From NCBI GenBank assembly GCA_964017185.1, contig OZ024871.1, positions 10,036,214 through 10,100,213 on the forward strand: DNA of 64,000 nucleotides, read 5' to 3'. The translations under genes were made by a program, and so were the position numbers. The DNA is from Rugalucina vietnamica (Eukaryota; Mollusca; Bivalvia; Lucinida; Lucinidae). Every line of letters begins with the position of its first letter. Position 1 is the first letter of the stretch. Below the pieces are notes generated by a model. That model did not search any database, was not told the DNA's origin, and saw only the letters and a list, made by a program, of their open reading frames with translations. Below, in pieces: positions 42,267-53,926 of the stretch.

Positions 42267-42443
42267 ATGTATACGGTTATTTTTGTGTTGGGGTTATGCT
42301 CAGCTGCATACGCCCACATAGTGTACCAGACAAAGATCCCAAACGGGGATTCGGTTCCAGATCCCTGCTCATCTGGAATCTGGGGCCCAGTAGGACATTA
42401 TAACGCACAGAGACATACGACTGCGAAAAATCCCTTCGGATTG
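42267..42443 (+). CDS. Temptin-like exon 1
   Basis: Signal peptide and first half of the temptin domain. Donor TTG/GTGAGT in phase 0. The following intron is 611 bases and contains a faint remnant of the divergent RT-element tail near 42550-42640. Confidence 0.88.
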
Positions 42444-43291
42444 GTGAGTGTTATTATTTTTATAATAATGCATCTATTGTATGGCTATGATTTTTATATT
42501 GACTGTTTATTCCGTCTGACGGGTATGCGTGTCGTCTTTATAGTTGGTTGATGGCATATGGATGACCACCTCGCTAGGAAAGAAGTACTATTTACCTTGC
42601 TCTTCAAGCGTGTTGTTAAAACTTTTGATGGCTTCATTGTATTTTTCTTTCTTTGGGCTAATTGAAACATCGCGTGATTGTTTTTCTTTCCTGCAATTCA
42701 CCCATGTTCTTCACACGTTTATCAGTGTAAAAAGCCTATCAACAGATTATGTGCATATCATTCCCATTGTATGCAGGGTGAAAATATTCTTCTATAAATG
42801 TCATTCAAACTTAGTAACTTAAATGTGTTTAGTCATAAAATTACAATAAATATTGCATTCCCACTTGAAGGGTTATGGTGCAATTGACATCGTTTTACCA
42901 TAGAAGTACTAAATCTTCTTAGACAATATTAACTTCAATAAACTGGTCCCTACTGATTTAAGGGCTTAAATAAGTAAACAAAAAGAGTTCCCTATACTGG
43001 CATCAAATTTGCCACCTAACACTCCGTAACCTCTGCACTGATTTACTATTCCAGGCGTTCGCCGGTACCGTGCCAGCACATTTCTGGACCAAGGCTCTAT
43101 GTGAGGCTGACTCTGACGGTGACGGCATGACGAACGGGGAGGAGCTGGGAGACCCTCAATGTGTCTGGTACCAAGGACAAACCCCGGCCAGGGCCGCCAC
43201 TGGACATCCTGGCATTTGTGAACCACTTGGATCACCAAGGTGCGCGAATGAGGTCTACTACTGTGGCTGTAAAGGACCAAGTTGTTCATAG
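42267..43291 (+). CDS. Temptin-like secreted protein (two exons)
   Basis: Exons 42267-42443 and 43055-43291 join in phase 0 (TTG/GTGAGT and TTCCAG) and give 137 residues. A signal peptide (1-16, ending AYA) precedes the temptin pattern: YQTKIPNGDSVPDPC, NPFGLAFAG, FWTKALCEADSDGDGMTNGE and ELGDPQCVW. Temptin is the water-borne attractant protein of Aplysia egg cordons, and relatives occur widely in molluscs. The DSDGDGMTNGE loop is a calcium-binding type. The C-terminal tail adds four extra cysteines (CANEVYYCGCKGPSCS) beyond the core, which suggests additional disulfides. The role could be chemical signalling or a shell or mucus matrix protein; the sequence alone does not decide. Confidence 0.88.
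43055..43291 (+). CDS. Temptin-like exon 2
   Basis: Acceptor ATTCCAG. The exon carries the calcium-loop block and the cysteine-rich tail, with TAG at 43289. Confidence 0.88.
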   Translation, partial: AFAGTVPAHFWTKALCEADSDGDGMTNGEELGDPQCVWYQGQTPARAATGHPGICEPLGSPRCANEVYYCGCKGPSCS

Positions 43292-43357
43292 ACTATCAAC
43301 AACGCGTATACGTTCAGTTGTTTATTGTTGCTCATTGTGTTTTAACAGCGTAATTGC

Positions 43358-43363
43358 AATAAA
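43358..43363 (+). terminator. Poly(A) signal of the temptin-like gene
   Basis: AATAAA 67 bases after the stop codon. Confidence 0.75.
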
Positions 43364-43789
43364 GTCATTTTCCTTTAAGCGTATGCCGGTTGTGATTTCT
43401 ACTTTTGAAGGGTACAAGCAAACGATAAATTCATTATTAAATGCATGTTTTGATTTCAAAGACGGGTGTATTTTTAGACTGTGAATTCCTGATCACTGCA
43501 TATGGTGCCATTGAATTTTCATACAGCCATGAATGTGTACTACGGTATGTTATCTGCAGTCCACCAGCAGGCACTCCCGTTATTAGACGAGGGAGGTACC
43601 GTAGCCTTAATCGGCCACATTATTTCCTCTAGATTTACCAGCGGGTTCGAACTTAATTGTGCAAACATTTGCAAACACAGCAGAGCAAGATCAGATATAG
43701 ATCCCGGACGATCGTAGTGGACTCACATCATATTATTTATAACGGTAAATCTGTGACGCAAGTCTACTCGGGATCTATACCCTTTTTCT

Positions 43790-43940
43790 TTGTTGTGTGC
43801 CTCGGCGAGGCGGTTCTAAGGTATATCCACCGTCATTGGTTTGAGCAAAAATAAGAAAAATAAAAAAAAATTACTGAAATTTTTCAATTTTTACAACTTA
43901 AGAAGTTATTATATGGGTGTGTTTTCGTAATGTTAATTAC
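43790..43940. mobile_element. MITE family W, right half
   Basis: CTCGGCGAGGCGGTTCTAAG, then GTTTGAGCAAAAATAAGAAA, then the TTTTCGTAATG end. The left half is missing. Confidence 0.6.
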
Positions 43941-44099
43941 AGCCTAGTGTCTTTGAATTGTATTAATAATTCATGGACCCTCTTTTAATACTTCCATAGT
44001 ATAGGCACTTACATGTATAATGATAATATGATTATTCAGGTAGTCAGTTTTCTAACATTAGAGCGGAAGCAAAGTCAAACTACGATTTTTCACGTTACT

Positions 44100-44846
44100 A
44101 CAACTGTTATGCGACAGTCTGCATGCTTAGTTTTTAACCCAATCACGGTTGATAACTATGCTGCCTTCTTTAATTGCACGCCGGTGGGTCGGGCGTCAGA
44201 CTCTATGATGGCCCCGACTTAAAGCTATTCATTTTAGTTGGTTGGGCCGGAGCTTCTTGTCTGTTGCTTGGCCCACCGGGGTCCAACTGATGTTTTTCTT
44301 TAGCTCCGGAGTTAGTAAGTTATTTGGCGCCCAGGGATCTCCATCGTCGGGCAGCTTACTGAATCTGTGAGTCCTGGTTTTTGATTCATCAGGATGTTTA
44401 TCATGATTTATTTGTTTGTTCTTGATGATTCATTTACTAGTTAGAGATTCACCACGAGGACCGAAGAACTAACTAAATGTTATGAACCACTGCAGAAGCT
44501 AAGGGTGAGGTTACGGCCGTGTAAAATCGATTTAAACCCGCCAGTAACTTTGTGTTACTGATCGTTCCAAGTCGATACTTCTGTGGTGGTTCTTTTGGTT
44601 TTATGTCTTGGTGTTTAAAATATTTTTGTGCTGTTGGCGCCTTATGTATGTTTGCATATTTTTAGTTAAGTTAAGGTAACTGAGTGGCCACCTATTGGGA
44701 AAATAGCTGCTCATTCGGCTTACGAAATGTTTTCATGGTATAAGTACCTGATTGTTAGTTTGGTTTTTTTCCCACCTTGGTTTTTGGAGTGGGAGTCTTT
44801 TTCTGATTGCGCCTTTTCCTGATCTTTGCCTACTTGTACTTTTTCA
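44100..44846 (+). mobile_element. RT-element tail, near-complete
   Basis: It starts in the last RT codons (TTATGCGACAGTCTGCATGC) and runs through the full tail to TTTGCCTACTTGTAC. The hairpin is in the AGTAAC/GTTACT form. Confidence 0.85.
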
Positions 44847-45475
44847 ACGTAGCATTTTATATCATTTTAACAGAATTCATTATTATCTTTATCAAAATGA
44901 AGGCATGCACGCGTGTGAATGCTGACAACGCCCATCGTATTGCGGTGAAATATACGAGTCTTTTGAAGTCGCGAGGCCATATAGGTTTAGTCAACTCCGT
45001 ACGAACAAAGAGACGTTAGACTCGACATCAGTGATTCATTTTTGATTGTGGTGCTACACCGAAAAGTAATCAAAAGTTAAATTCTTACCTTGGCACATTA
45101 AGCCTACCAGTATTGATCCTCTTACATCTTCAATATCATTGATTTAATGTTGCTTCGAGAGTAGGCAGCTTTTAAGGTTTTTTTTTCTCTATTCATTTGT
45201 TCAAACATAGTTGCATGTGACAGTCAGATAATTTTAGAATTAAAACTTCTGTGGTGCTTAACTTATCTAATTTGTCTTTTATTATGAGCTATGTAGTCAC
45301 AGGACCAACGTTCGGTATCCTAAAAACAATTATCAGCAATTATCACATAATCATTGATAACTTTTAAAATACTTCGAGCACGTCGTTATGAGCGAATTTG
45401 TAAATTATGTTTTAGATGAACGTTCACTTTTAAAAGCCAAAAGCAAAACAAATGGGGAAAGCCCTAATTAATCCA

Positions 45476-48400
45476 CACAGCGCAAAAAAGCGACATCATT
45501 TATAGTGCGGTACATGAATCCTGTACGACGCTTAAATCAAACGAAAAATGCACCTTTGTAGGGAAAGGTTGAAATTAGTCTCTAATTAAAGCTTATCTTC
45601 TCTTCTTTCATTTGCCGGTTGTCGTAGTGTCCGGAAAGTGTAGCGTCATATTGTAAAATGGGGAGATAACTCTGTACTAAAATCTTATATAATGCAATAT
45701 TCTAAAGGGTGCATAATGCTAAATCGTCCATATCTCCACTGTTAGTTATCCTAGATGACTAAACATGGTCTCATTCTAAAGCGTAGACATCCCCCTTTCA
45801 TCTACAGGTAAGTTATGCAAATTATCTAATTTGCATATTAAAGAATATTGATAAAATCATTAAAAATGTCATGACAAAGCATGTTTCAATATCATTTAAA
45901 ATAAAAAGTAAATCAATTAAGACCAAAATCACCATTGTGGCGAATTTTGATTGCACCGGTAGATCTTATATAATTTGACAAGTTCTATCGTGTTATGGAC
46001 CTGTAGGAAAATCGTCTCATTTGCATATGTATGAATATTAGTAAAATCCGAGATCATGCAAAAATTGAGGGACTATACTTACAAAAACACATGTACCTGG
46101 GTTGTTGTTAGACATAGGGTTTTGAAAGTTATTTTCCAATGAATGCTCAGACAATGAACTTTTGCACAAATAGTCAGTTATACAATCATGAGATTTTAGT
46201 TTCATGAATATTAATGAAAACGTCAAAATGCAGAAAAAGGCGGAAAAAACTAAGCAGAATACTTACAAAAATGACTTGCACCTCGGCCAGAAATAGCAAC
46301 AGAGTGCTAAAAAGCATGTCAAATTACAGATTATTGTCCCTCCTATATGTTATTTCTTATTGCCGTATCCGGAATGTGTACCGTTATATCGTTAATTGGG
46401 GAGATAACTCTATACCATAACACTTAGAAATACATGTACAATATTTTTTATGTATTTTTTCGCTTTGAGTGCAAAATACTAAATCAATATTATTGCCACT
46501 GCTAGTAATCCCAGACCACTAACCTGGTCTCAGTTTAGAGCTTAAATATAGTTTTTTTTTCATCTGGTTAATGCAACTAATCTAATGCATATTCATGGAA
46601 CATCAATAAAATATCTATAATGAAAGAAAAGCATTCAAACCCCAAATATTTTAGACCCAAAACATTATTGTGGCACATTGCTTTTGTACCAGTGATACCA
46701 TTTGACACATTTGCTAATAACATGGATCTGAATAAGATTATCTTATATTTTATCTTATGATTATTTATGTTTTCCTGCTTCCAAAGGGTCTGACAATTAT
46801 TTTCATTTGCTATTACTGGAGCTGGTGTTGTGCCGTGCGGCGGCCCTAAAAATCTCCCCGTACATCTGCTGATTATATTTTTCTTTTGATCCTTTGGGAT
46901 CAGTGGAAATATTTGGAGTATTTCAAATACAGTGTATATTGTACGTTAAGAATCATCTTCTTAACAGTATTTTGATAATTTGGCCCCTTTGGGAATATGA
47001 GTCTTTGATTTAGACGACACAAATGTAAATTCTTGAAATTGCAGCAAAATGTCTGGCTTTCACTGCCAGTTTTGTAAAGGGTCACTGATGAAGGTTCATT
47101 ACCCAAAATTGTACAATATGACCCATCTTCTCACTTTGAATGTTTTCCTGCTTCCAAAGGGTCTAACAATTTTTTTTATTATCTTATTTACATATCCATT
47201 AATATTTATCAAAACGTCGACTAATCAGGGAAAGTAATGGAATATCTGTCACTAAAGAGATTGGGCTGGTATACGGATATAAAATCTACCTTATAACTGT
47301 AGATCGATTCCTCGCATATATCAAATTGTTATTGTTCAGAGGGACCACCAAAATGCAAAAAGTATGTCCCTGGTAGCGAAACGTTGGAATGACATAACAT
47401 TACAAAATTTCCATTATTTTCTACCCATAATATAATTCATTTGAACGGTGTGAACCTACTAAATTGCTAATTCTCCATTAACAATTGACAAAGTTACTAA
47501 GATTGGTATTATATTAATACTTGGAATTGACAATTTTACCTGGGCTGTACACAAACTTAGAACACTGAAAATAGTATCAAATACATGCTATGGTAATATA
47601 TAAGTCTTACCTGATTTTCAATTTCATGAATATTAATGAAAAATAGAAATTGGTGATAATAAACTTGAAAATTAAATGGGTATACCTACAAGATGACATG
47701 TATCTCAGCAACCAAAAGGTCTGATGTACTGAAATTGGTGTAAAATATTATGTGTAAAATATTACATAGACAATATGATACACCCTGCACTATAAAATAT
47801 ATGTCATATGACTTTCGTTTCATGACTATGAATAAAATATTGAGAAATCGGAGAAATATTGCAGAAAAAATAAGGGGTATACCTATAAAACCAAACGTAT
47901 CTTAGCTAGTAATAACCCTAGAGAATTAGACTTTGCATTTGATAATAGCTACGACAATGCACTATACACATTTAATCTTATTAATGATCATATGAATGTT
48001 TGCTTCATGAATTTTCATGAAAACCACAAAAATATGTGAAAAATCGAGGAAAACTGAAGGGGTATACCAACAAAATCATCTGTTTGTCAGTTGTAAACAT
48101 CCATATATTATTCAAAATTGCATCAAATAATTTCTACGACTACTAGTCTTTGCCATATGGCCAGTTTTACAATATTAATTGGTTAAAAACAAATGTACAA
48201 ATGATTTTGTTTGAGCACAACCTTATTTTTTTCTGTTATGTTAACATTCTCTGATGTTTTACGTATCATTCACTTAATGTTATCTAAAGTGGTTAATATA
48301 TCATACTGCAGGGCAATAGTGCATCACATTAGAAATCCTTTGGTACCATTTACAACACTCTAATTTTTTTGCTACTTGAGATATAAGCGATTTCGTTGGT

Positions 48401-50815
48401 ATAGTCCCTCTGTTTTTGGTGATGTTTTCTTCAATATCTAATGTTCCAATTAATATTCGAACAAAAATACTCAGATGATTTATATATCTTATAACATGGA
48501 TATAGAACATTGATCTAGCAATCAATTTGTACCATTTTCAAACGCTTAGACATTTGGTAGCTGATATTTGTGATTTTGTTGGCATACACCCTTCATTTTT
48601 CTGCGTTTTTTCTCTATCTATTTTGTTTTCGTTAATGTTCGAACTATAAAAAAAGTCAAATAGCTTACATATCTTATTACATGATTATAGGGCATTGTCC
48701 TAGCAAGTACTTGGTACCATTTTCATCACTCTATAGCGTTCGGTAGCTGAGATATAAGCGATTTGGTTGGTATACCCTCTTCATTTTTCTGTGATTTTTC
48801 TTTAATATCTATATTTCATATTCAAATAAAACAACAAGAATTTCAGCTTATCAATATATCTTATTACATGGTTATAGAAAAATGTCATAGCAATCATTTG
48901 GTACCATTCACAAAAATCTAAGGTTTTACTAGCTGAAATATAATCGATTTTGTTGATATACCCCTTCATTTTTCAGTGATTTTTCTCAACACTCTTAAGT
49001 TTTATTAACAATTGAACAATACGTTAGTCAGCCGATTTATATTTCTTAGTATTTGGTTATAGTCAAGTGTCCTAGCAAACAATTTATTCAAATTTCAGCT
49101 CTCTGGGTATATCAGTAGACAAGATGGGTGTGGTAATATAGGTAAACCCCCTTCATTTTTCTCCAATTTCAACAGATTTGATTAAAACAAAAATTAAATG
49201 ACTAAGATATTGTAGAATAAAGTGATATAATTTTGCTATAGCAATCGTTTGATACCAATTTCAGCACTTTAGGGTTTTTGGTTGCTGAGAAACAAGTCAT
49301 TTTGTAGATATTCCCGTTTATTTTATTTTATTTTTTCTCTCCAATTTCAAGTTTTTATTAATATTCATGAAAAAGAAAATCAGGTTAGTTTTATATCAGA
49401 CATGAGGGTGATCTATCATTGTCTTAGCATTCACTTGATACCACTTTCAATGTTCTATGTTTATAAACAGCTCAGATTCGAGTGACTCTGTAACTATTCC
49501 CTTATATTGTACCGATTTTCTTATGTTTTATTAATTTCATGAATATGCAAAACCAATGATTTGAATAATAATATGTATTTATGTAAAAGTTTTATGTCCA
49601 TGTATTACTATTGGAAAAAATGATAATCTTCTAGAGAATAATGTTGATGGTATATGAGTAAGTACACCCCTATTATTTATGATCACATTCGGTGTGGGTT
49701 GAGAAACTATAACATTTACATCATATAAATGTGTTCAGTGTTGAAGGTAACACATTTGGGCATTCTGATATTCTTCTGGCAAAACTGGCCGCCATAAAAA
49801 TGTGTCTAAGAGTGCAAAGTAGATCATATTACCCGCCCCAAAGTATTCAATGGCAAAATATTTTCCCCTAGTTTTTCCTGGTTTTCTAAATTTTCATTAA
49901 TATTCATGAAAATGCTAATAATATAATTTTCATTTAGGTACATGACATCAACAATTTTGTCAAATGGTATTATTGGTGCAATAACAATGTGTCATAGTAA
50001 TAGTGTATATATGAAATAAGTTTATTTTTTGTTTTTATGATTTATACTGTCATTTTGATGAATTAATTAAAATTCATGAATATGCAAATTAGATAATTTA
50101 CATTTTTCTATCATACGATATCAGAAATATGTCTCCGCTTTAAAATGAGACCAAGTTCTGTGATCTATGATAAAAAAACAGCTGAGATATGGCCCGTTTT
50201 CCTTGTGTACCCCCCATTATCTGTTCACTAAAATGTGCGTGTTTTTAAAGGGGGATGCCGTAATTCAAATGGATATAACTCAATAAATAAAAATTGTACA
50301 AAAACGTAGTTTGTATGGCTGAAAAGCTTATGAAATTATCTATACGACTGAAGAAAATTCGCTTCAAAACTGTGTATATGGAATGCGCAAATTAAATTGA
50401 AAATATTCATTTACAACGATTTTATGGGTATATTACGTAATATTACGTAATAACATCGTCTTGGCGTTCAAGGAACCTAAACAGCAACCAATCGCCGCGA
50501 AATACATGTTTGTATTACATAATTTGGAAATGCACGTTGTTCCAAAAATAATTCTATGACTTTTTCTAACGGAAACAACTGTCTGTCGAAACTTGCTTTG
50601 TTATAGTAGGGAGTTATCTCCCCTTTTTCTAATATGACGCTACACTTTTGGAAAGCTACGACAACCGGGAATCAATAGCAGGGGTAATAAGCTTTCATTT
50701 GAGACCAAGTTTGTCCTTTCCCCTTATGGGTGCATTTTATCGCCAAGTTTCAGTTTCATGTACCGTACTATTACATATTTCATAAAAATAATAAGTGTGA
50801 TCCTACTGTGACAAC
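45476..50815. mobile_element. 5.3-kb foldback element built from tandem units
   Basis: The end arms are inverted: at the left CGGTTGTCGTAG then AGTGTAGCGTCATATT then GGGGAGATAACTC (45615-45680), and at the right the reverse order (50600-50670). Inside, degenerate ~190-bp units (GAATATTAATGAAA, GGGGTATACC, ATGTATCTCAGC) run forward up to about 48100 and backward after it. The whole is thus a giant imperfect palindrome. No transposase frame is visible. Confidence 0.7.
46755..47240 (-). repeat. Reversed family T-like fragment inside the foldback
   Basis: It contains GCTGGTGTTGTGCCGTGCGG and ATCTCCCCGTACATC, the family T end read backward. TGCTTCCAAAGGGTCT words occur on both sides. It breaks the regular unit spacing of the left arm. 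Confidence 0.55.
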
Positions 50816-51399
50816 TGGAAAGCTTTATGGGAACGCCACTAGTCTGATCAGATGAGATGATCAGATAACTTGAGTCCCTCGCCAGACATATGAAAGCTTT
50901 GTTGCCACTATAAGCAGGTCGAAAATAAATTCAACCAGAGGTCTCGTAAACGCTCACTTGAGATCTTGTACATGACCCTGAGACAACCTTGGTATAGAAT
51001 ATGAAAATAACCTTCTATCCATTTGCCCATTTTTGCGATGTTTCCCCATTGATTAAATGGCATTTTATCATTTCCCCTATTCTTGCATAGATATCTATGC
51101 GCATAGCTGTTTGAAGCCGTTTTCAACTGGTCGAAAGCCGTGTTCAAACAGCAAAACCCATGTTCAAATCATGAAATTCACGTGCCGTTTGAACATGGGT
51201 TTTAGGCGACGTCATTGGTCAATGCGACGTGACGTGACGCGGCCTTGTGTTCAAACACCTTCCTCGTGATCCATCGAATGTTTGAACACTGAAAACCATG
51301 GTTGATCCATATATTTGATCTTTGTTGTCCGCGCATTGGTGTTTCATGCAAAGTTTCAAATGCATATGCTTTTTGACGGAGAAGATTTCTAATGTATTT

Positions 51400-51915
51400 T
51401 GCTTTTTATAGCCCTGACGGCCATCTTGGTCATGTGACCTGGATCATTTATATAAACATTCATTCTCCCTTTGCAAGAAGGCTACATATGAAATTTTGTT
51501 TTGATTGCTTTATTTTAAAGTACTTGACTATATATATGTGCTTTTGGACTAATTTCGCAGACATATATATTCTGTCCAGTTTCCTATTCCAAGCAAGTTC
51601 TCCTCCATTCATATGGCATAGGCGATACATTTGTAAGCTGATCTTGCTGTAAAATAGGTCAAGGTCACCACCAGGATGATGGTTTATATAAACTTTGTTG
51701 ATCTTGAGACACTGATGCTACGTGCTGAGTTTCAAGATCCTATGCCATCTGAGTGATGTGACTGTCGTTCCCCCTTCCTAAGGATGTTATCAACATGAAG
51801 TTTGGCTTTGAATGGCCAAGCGAATTTTTGAACATTGTGGACGACAACGAAGGCAACGACGCAAGAGAATGCCTATCGTAAAAGCTCACCATTCAGCATT
51901 CGGCTCTGGTGAGCT
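51400..51915 (+). repeat. Dispersed repeat fragment
   Basis: It includes GTAAAATAGGTCAAGGTCACC, a phrase also at 14461-14480 in XylT intron 5. It ends in GACGACAACGAAGGCAACGA and TCGGCTCTGGTGAGCTAAA; a related end is at 55915-56010. Confidence 0.5.
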
Positions 51916-52261
51916 AAATTGCTAAAATGCAGATAAGTCGTGAAGCAAACCTGGTTTTCCATTTTGACCTTGTCTTAATTCCTTAAAATCTAAACATGTA
52001 GTCATTTTGTCAAGTATTCAGTAATTGTGTAATTTTGTGTAATTAAAACCGGCGAACCGATCTTTAAACATATATTGATATATGAGAATGTTTACCATTA
52101 TACTCACTGGAGCGAAGTTATATAATAGTAAACATTAACTTCCTAAACGTCCGGCTTTACTTTTGTATTGATTTCGGAATGACATATGTGTTCGTCTTCA
52201 TTTTTGAATATTAACATTGGGTTACAGAGCAACTACCTAAAACATGATCCTGTCATATCAT

Positions 52262-52600
52262 TTAAGAAAGGTAATCAGGAAATGACGCAGTTAGAACGAA
52301 AGCCCCACTCCAAGAACCGAGGTGAGAAGAAACTAAATTGACAATCAGGTACTCAGAGAACAAACATATCGTAAGCTGAGTGAACAGCTATTTCCAAATA
52401 AGTGGCCGCCTAGTTACCCTGACTTAACGAAATATTTGAAAACGTACATAAGATGTGCAAACAGTATAAAATCCACAGCAAAGCATAAACCAATTTGAAC
52501 CAAACAGAAGTTTCGCCTTTGAACGCCTAGTAATATAAAATAAATGGGTGCTTCAACTACACCCTCAGCTTCCACAGTGGTTCACAACATTTACGGGCGT
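52262..52600 (-). mobile_element. Decayed RT-element tail
   Basis: Landmarks are in the right order on the minus strand (CCTGATTACC, TTCTTCTCACCTCGGTTCTT, AGCTGTTCACTCAGCTTACG) with many changes. Confidence 0.65.
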
Positions 52601-52849
52601 GATCTAACTAGTATGCAAACCGGTAAACGTCAGAATGCTAAATACTAATTGCAAAACACGACGTTATCGTCTTTCACATTGAACATAATGGAAACCTCAC
52701 TGTTTGCAAATTAACAATAATTCACTGTAAACAATTACGCGCGTTTTTGTGACGTCGCACGTAATCATTCATGTCCACCGAGAGCGAGTTCACTGGAAAG
52801 CATTTTAAAGTGTAATCATTTATTTATTAGTCGTGTTAGAATCGAAATT

Positions 52850-53002
52850 TTACTTTACGGTGAATTATCTTTGATTAACACGCGATGTTGTCGGGCAGAT
52901 GCGATATTTAATTCACTCCGGTTGTGCCGTCGTGAATTAATACATCGCAATCTGCCCTCCAACATCCCGCGTTAATCACGATAATTCACCGTAAAGTAAA
53001 AC
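52850..53002. repeat. Large imperfect hairpin
   Basis: TTTACTTTACGGTGAATTAT on the left pairs with ATAATTCACCGTAAAGTAAA on the right across ~150 bases, with further pairing inward. Probably a palindromic MITE. Confidence 0.7.
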
Positions 53003-53395
53003 TAATTCATTAATATTAAATTTTGTATTCGTCTATATTGAAAAACGTAAATTGAGCTTGACCAGCACAACTCCCGAGCATATTGGCTTGAGGAATAGAC
53101 CCCGTGAAATTGTAAATCAAGTCATCTCAACAATCTAAAAATTGACTCAACAATCTAAAAATTGAGGATATACTATTATATAATAATGATATGTATACTC
53201 ATTCAAGAGAGAACGTGCATAAGGCTACCATGTAGCATCAGTAGGCAATGGACATGGGCATTTAGGGTCATGTTGCAAGAGCCTTCCTCAAAGATGTTTC
53301 CTTGTTCACAGGATCAAAAATATAACACGGACACAAATTAAACTCATTTGAATATATATTTTGAAAGACAATAGGTTTAACGGTATCCAACGTTT

Positions 53396-53633
53396 GAGCC
53401 GCTGCATGAGAAAACCAACATTTTGCATATGCGAAAACAAAGACTCAGATCAGCTTCGCAGTAACTGCGACTTCAGCTGATCAGCGCTTTTGTTTTCTCT
53501 GCCTGGATAGCACAATTCCTCCTCTTCTTAAATCCAAAATTCCAAGGTTCTAGCCTGTTCCTGTGACTGTACAGGCTCGCTCGTGTCGGACCTGGTCGGA
53601 AACCACATAGTTGGTTTGCTCATGTACAGGCTC
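53396..53633. mobile_element. MITE family G, copy 3
   Basis: Older copy with the core palindrome mutated. Flanks are GTTT and ATTT, one base short of a perfect duplication. Confidence 0.75.
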
Positions 53634-53643
53634 ATTTTTCATG

Positions 53644-53926
53644 TTAGAAAAAGTCGTCGACTATTACATCAGTATATGGAATATCCTGTAGACAGTCGTG
53701 TATGGCTATAAGGATTTTTATTACTCTCCTATCTAATGCTATTAAATGAGGTTCAGTGAGGATGGGGTTAGTTATATCTCTCTTCATAGATTGTCTCATA
53801 AGAATGCTGAGTCTGTCTGGTCCGAGATACAGTTTAATGAGCTTTAGGAAGGTGGTGTATCGTATCATACAACACTGGTTCAGTGGAGAGAGAATTGACA
53901 TTTCATCATGACTAGGTCGTCCAAAC
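53644..53926 (-). CDS. FAM20C: FAM20 exon e: C-terminal exon and stop
   Basis: 283 bases. [20 protein letters not shown], then [12 protein letters not shown], ends VIVDDFF with TAA at 53644. Acceptor TATATTCCAG. Confidence 0.9.

Larger units (their letters stand above)
43292..53643. other. Ten-kilobase gene-free region
   Basis: It holds a family W MITE (43790-43940), an RT tail (44100-44846), a large foldback (45476-50815), dispersed repeats (51075-51200, 51400-51915), a decayed RT tail (52262-52600), a hairpin (52850-53002) and a family G MITE (53396-53633). 44850-45475 and 53003-53395 show nothing I can name. Confidence 0.65.
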
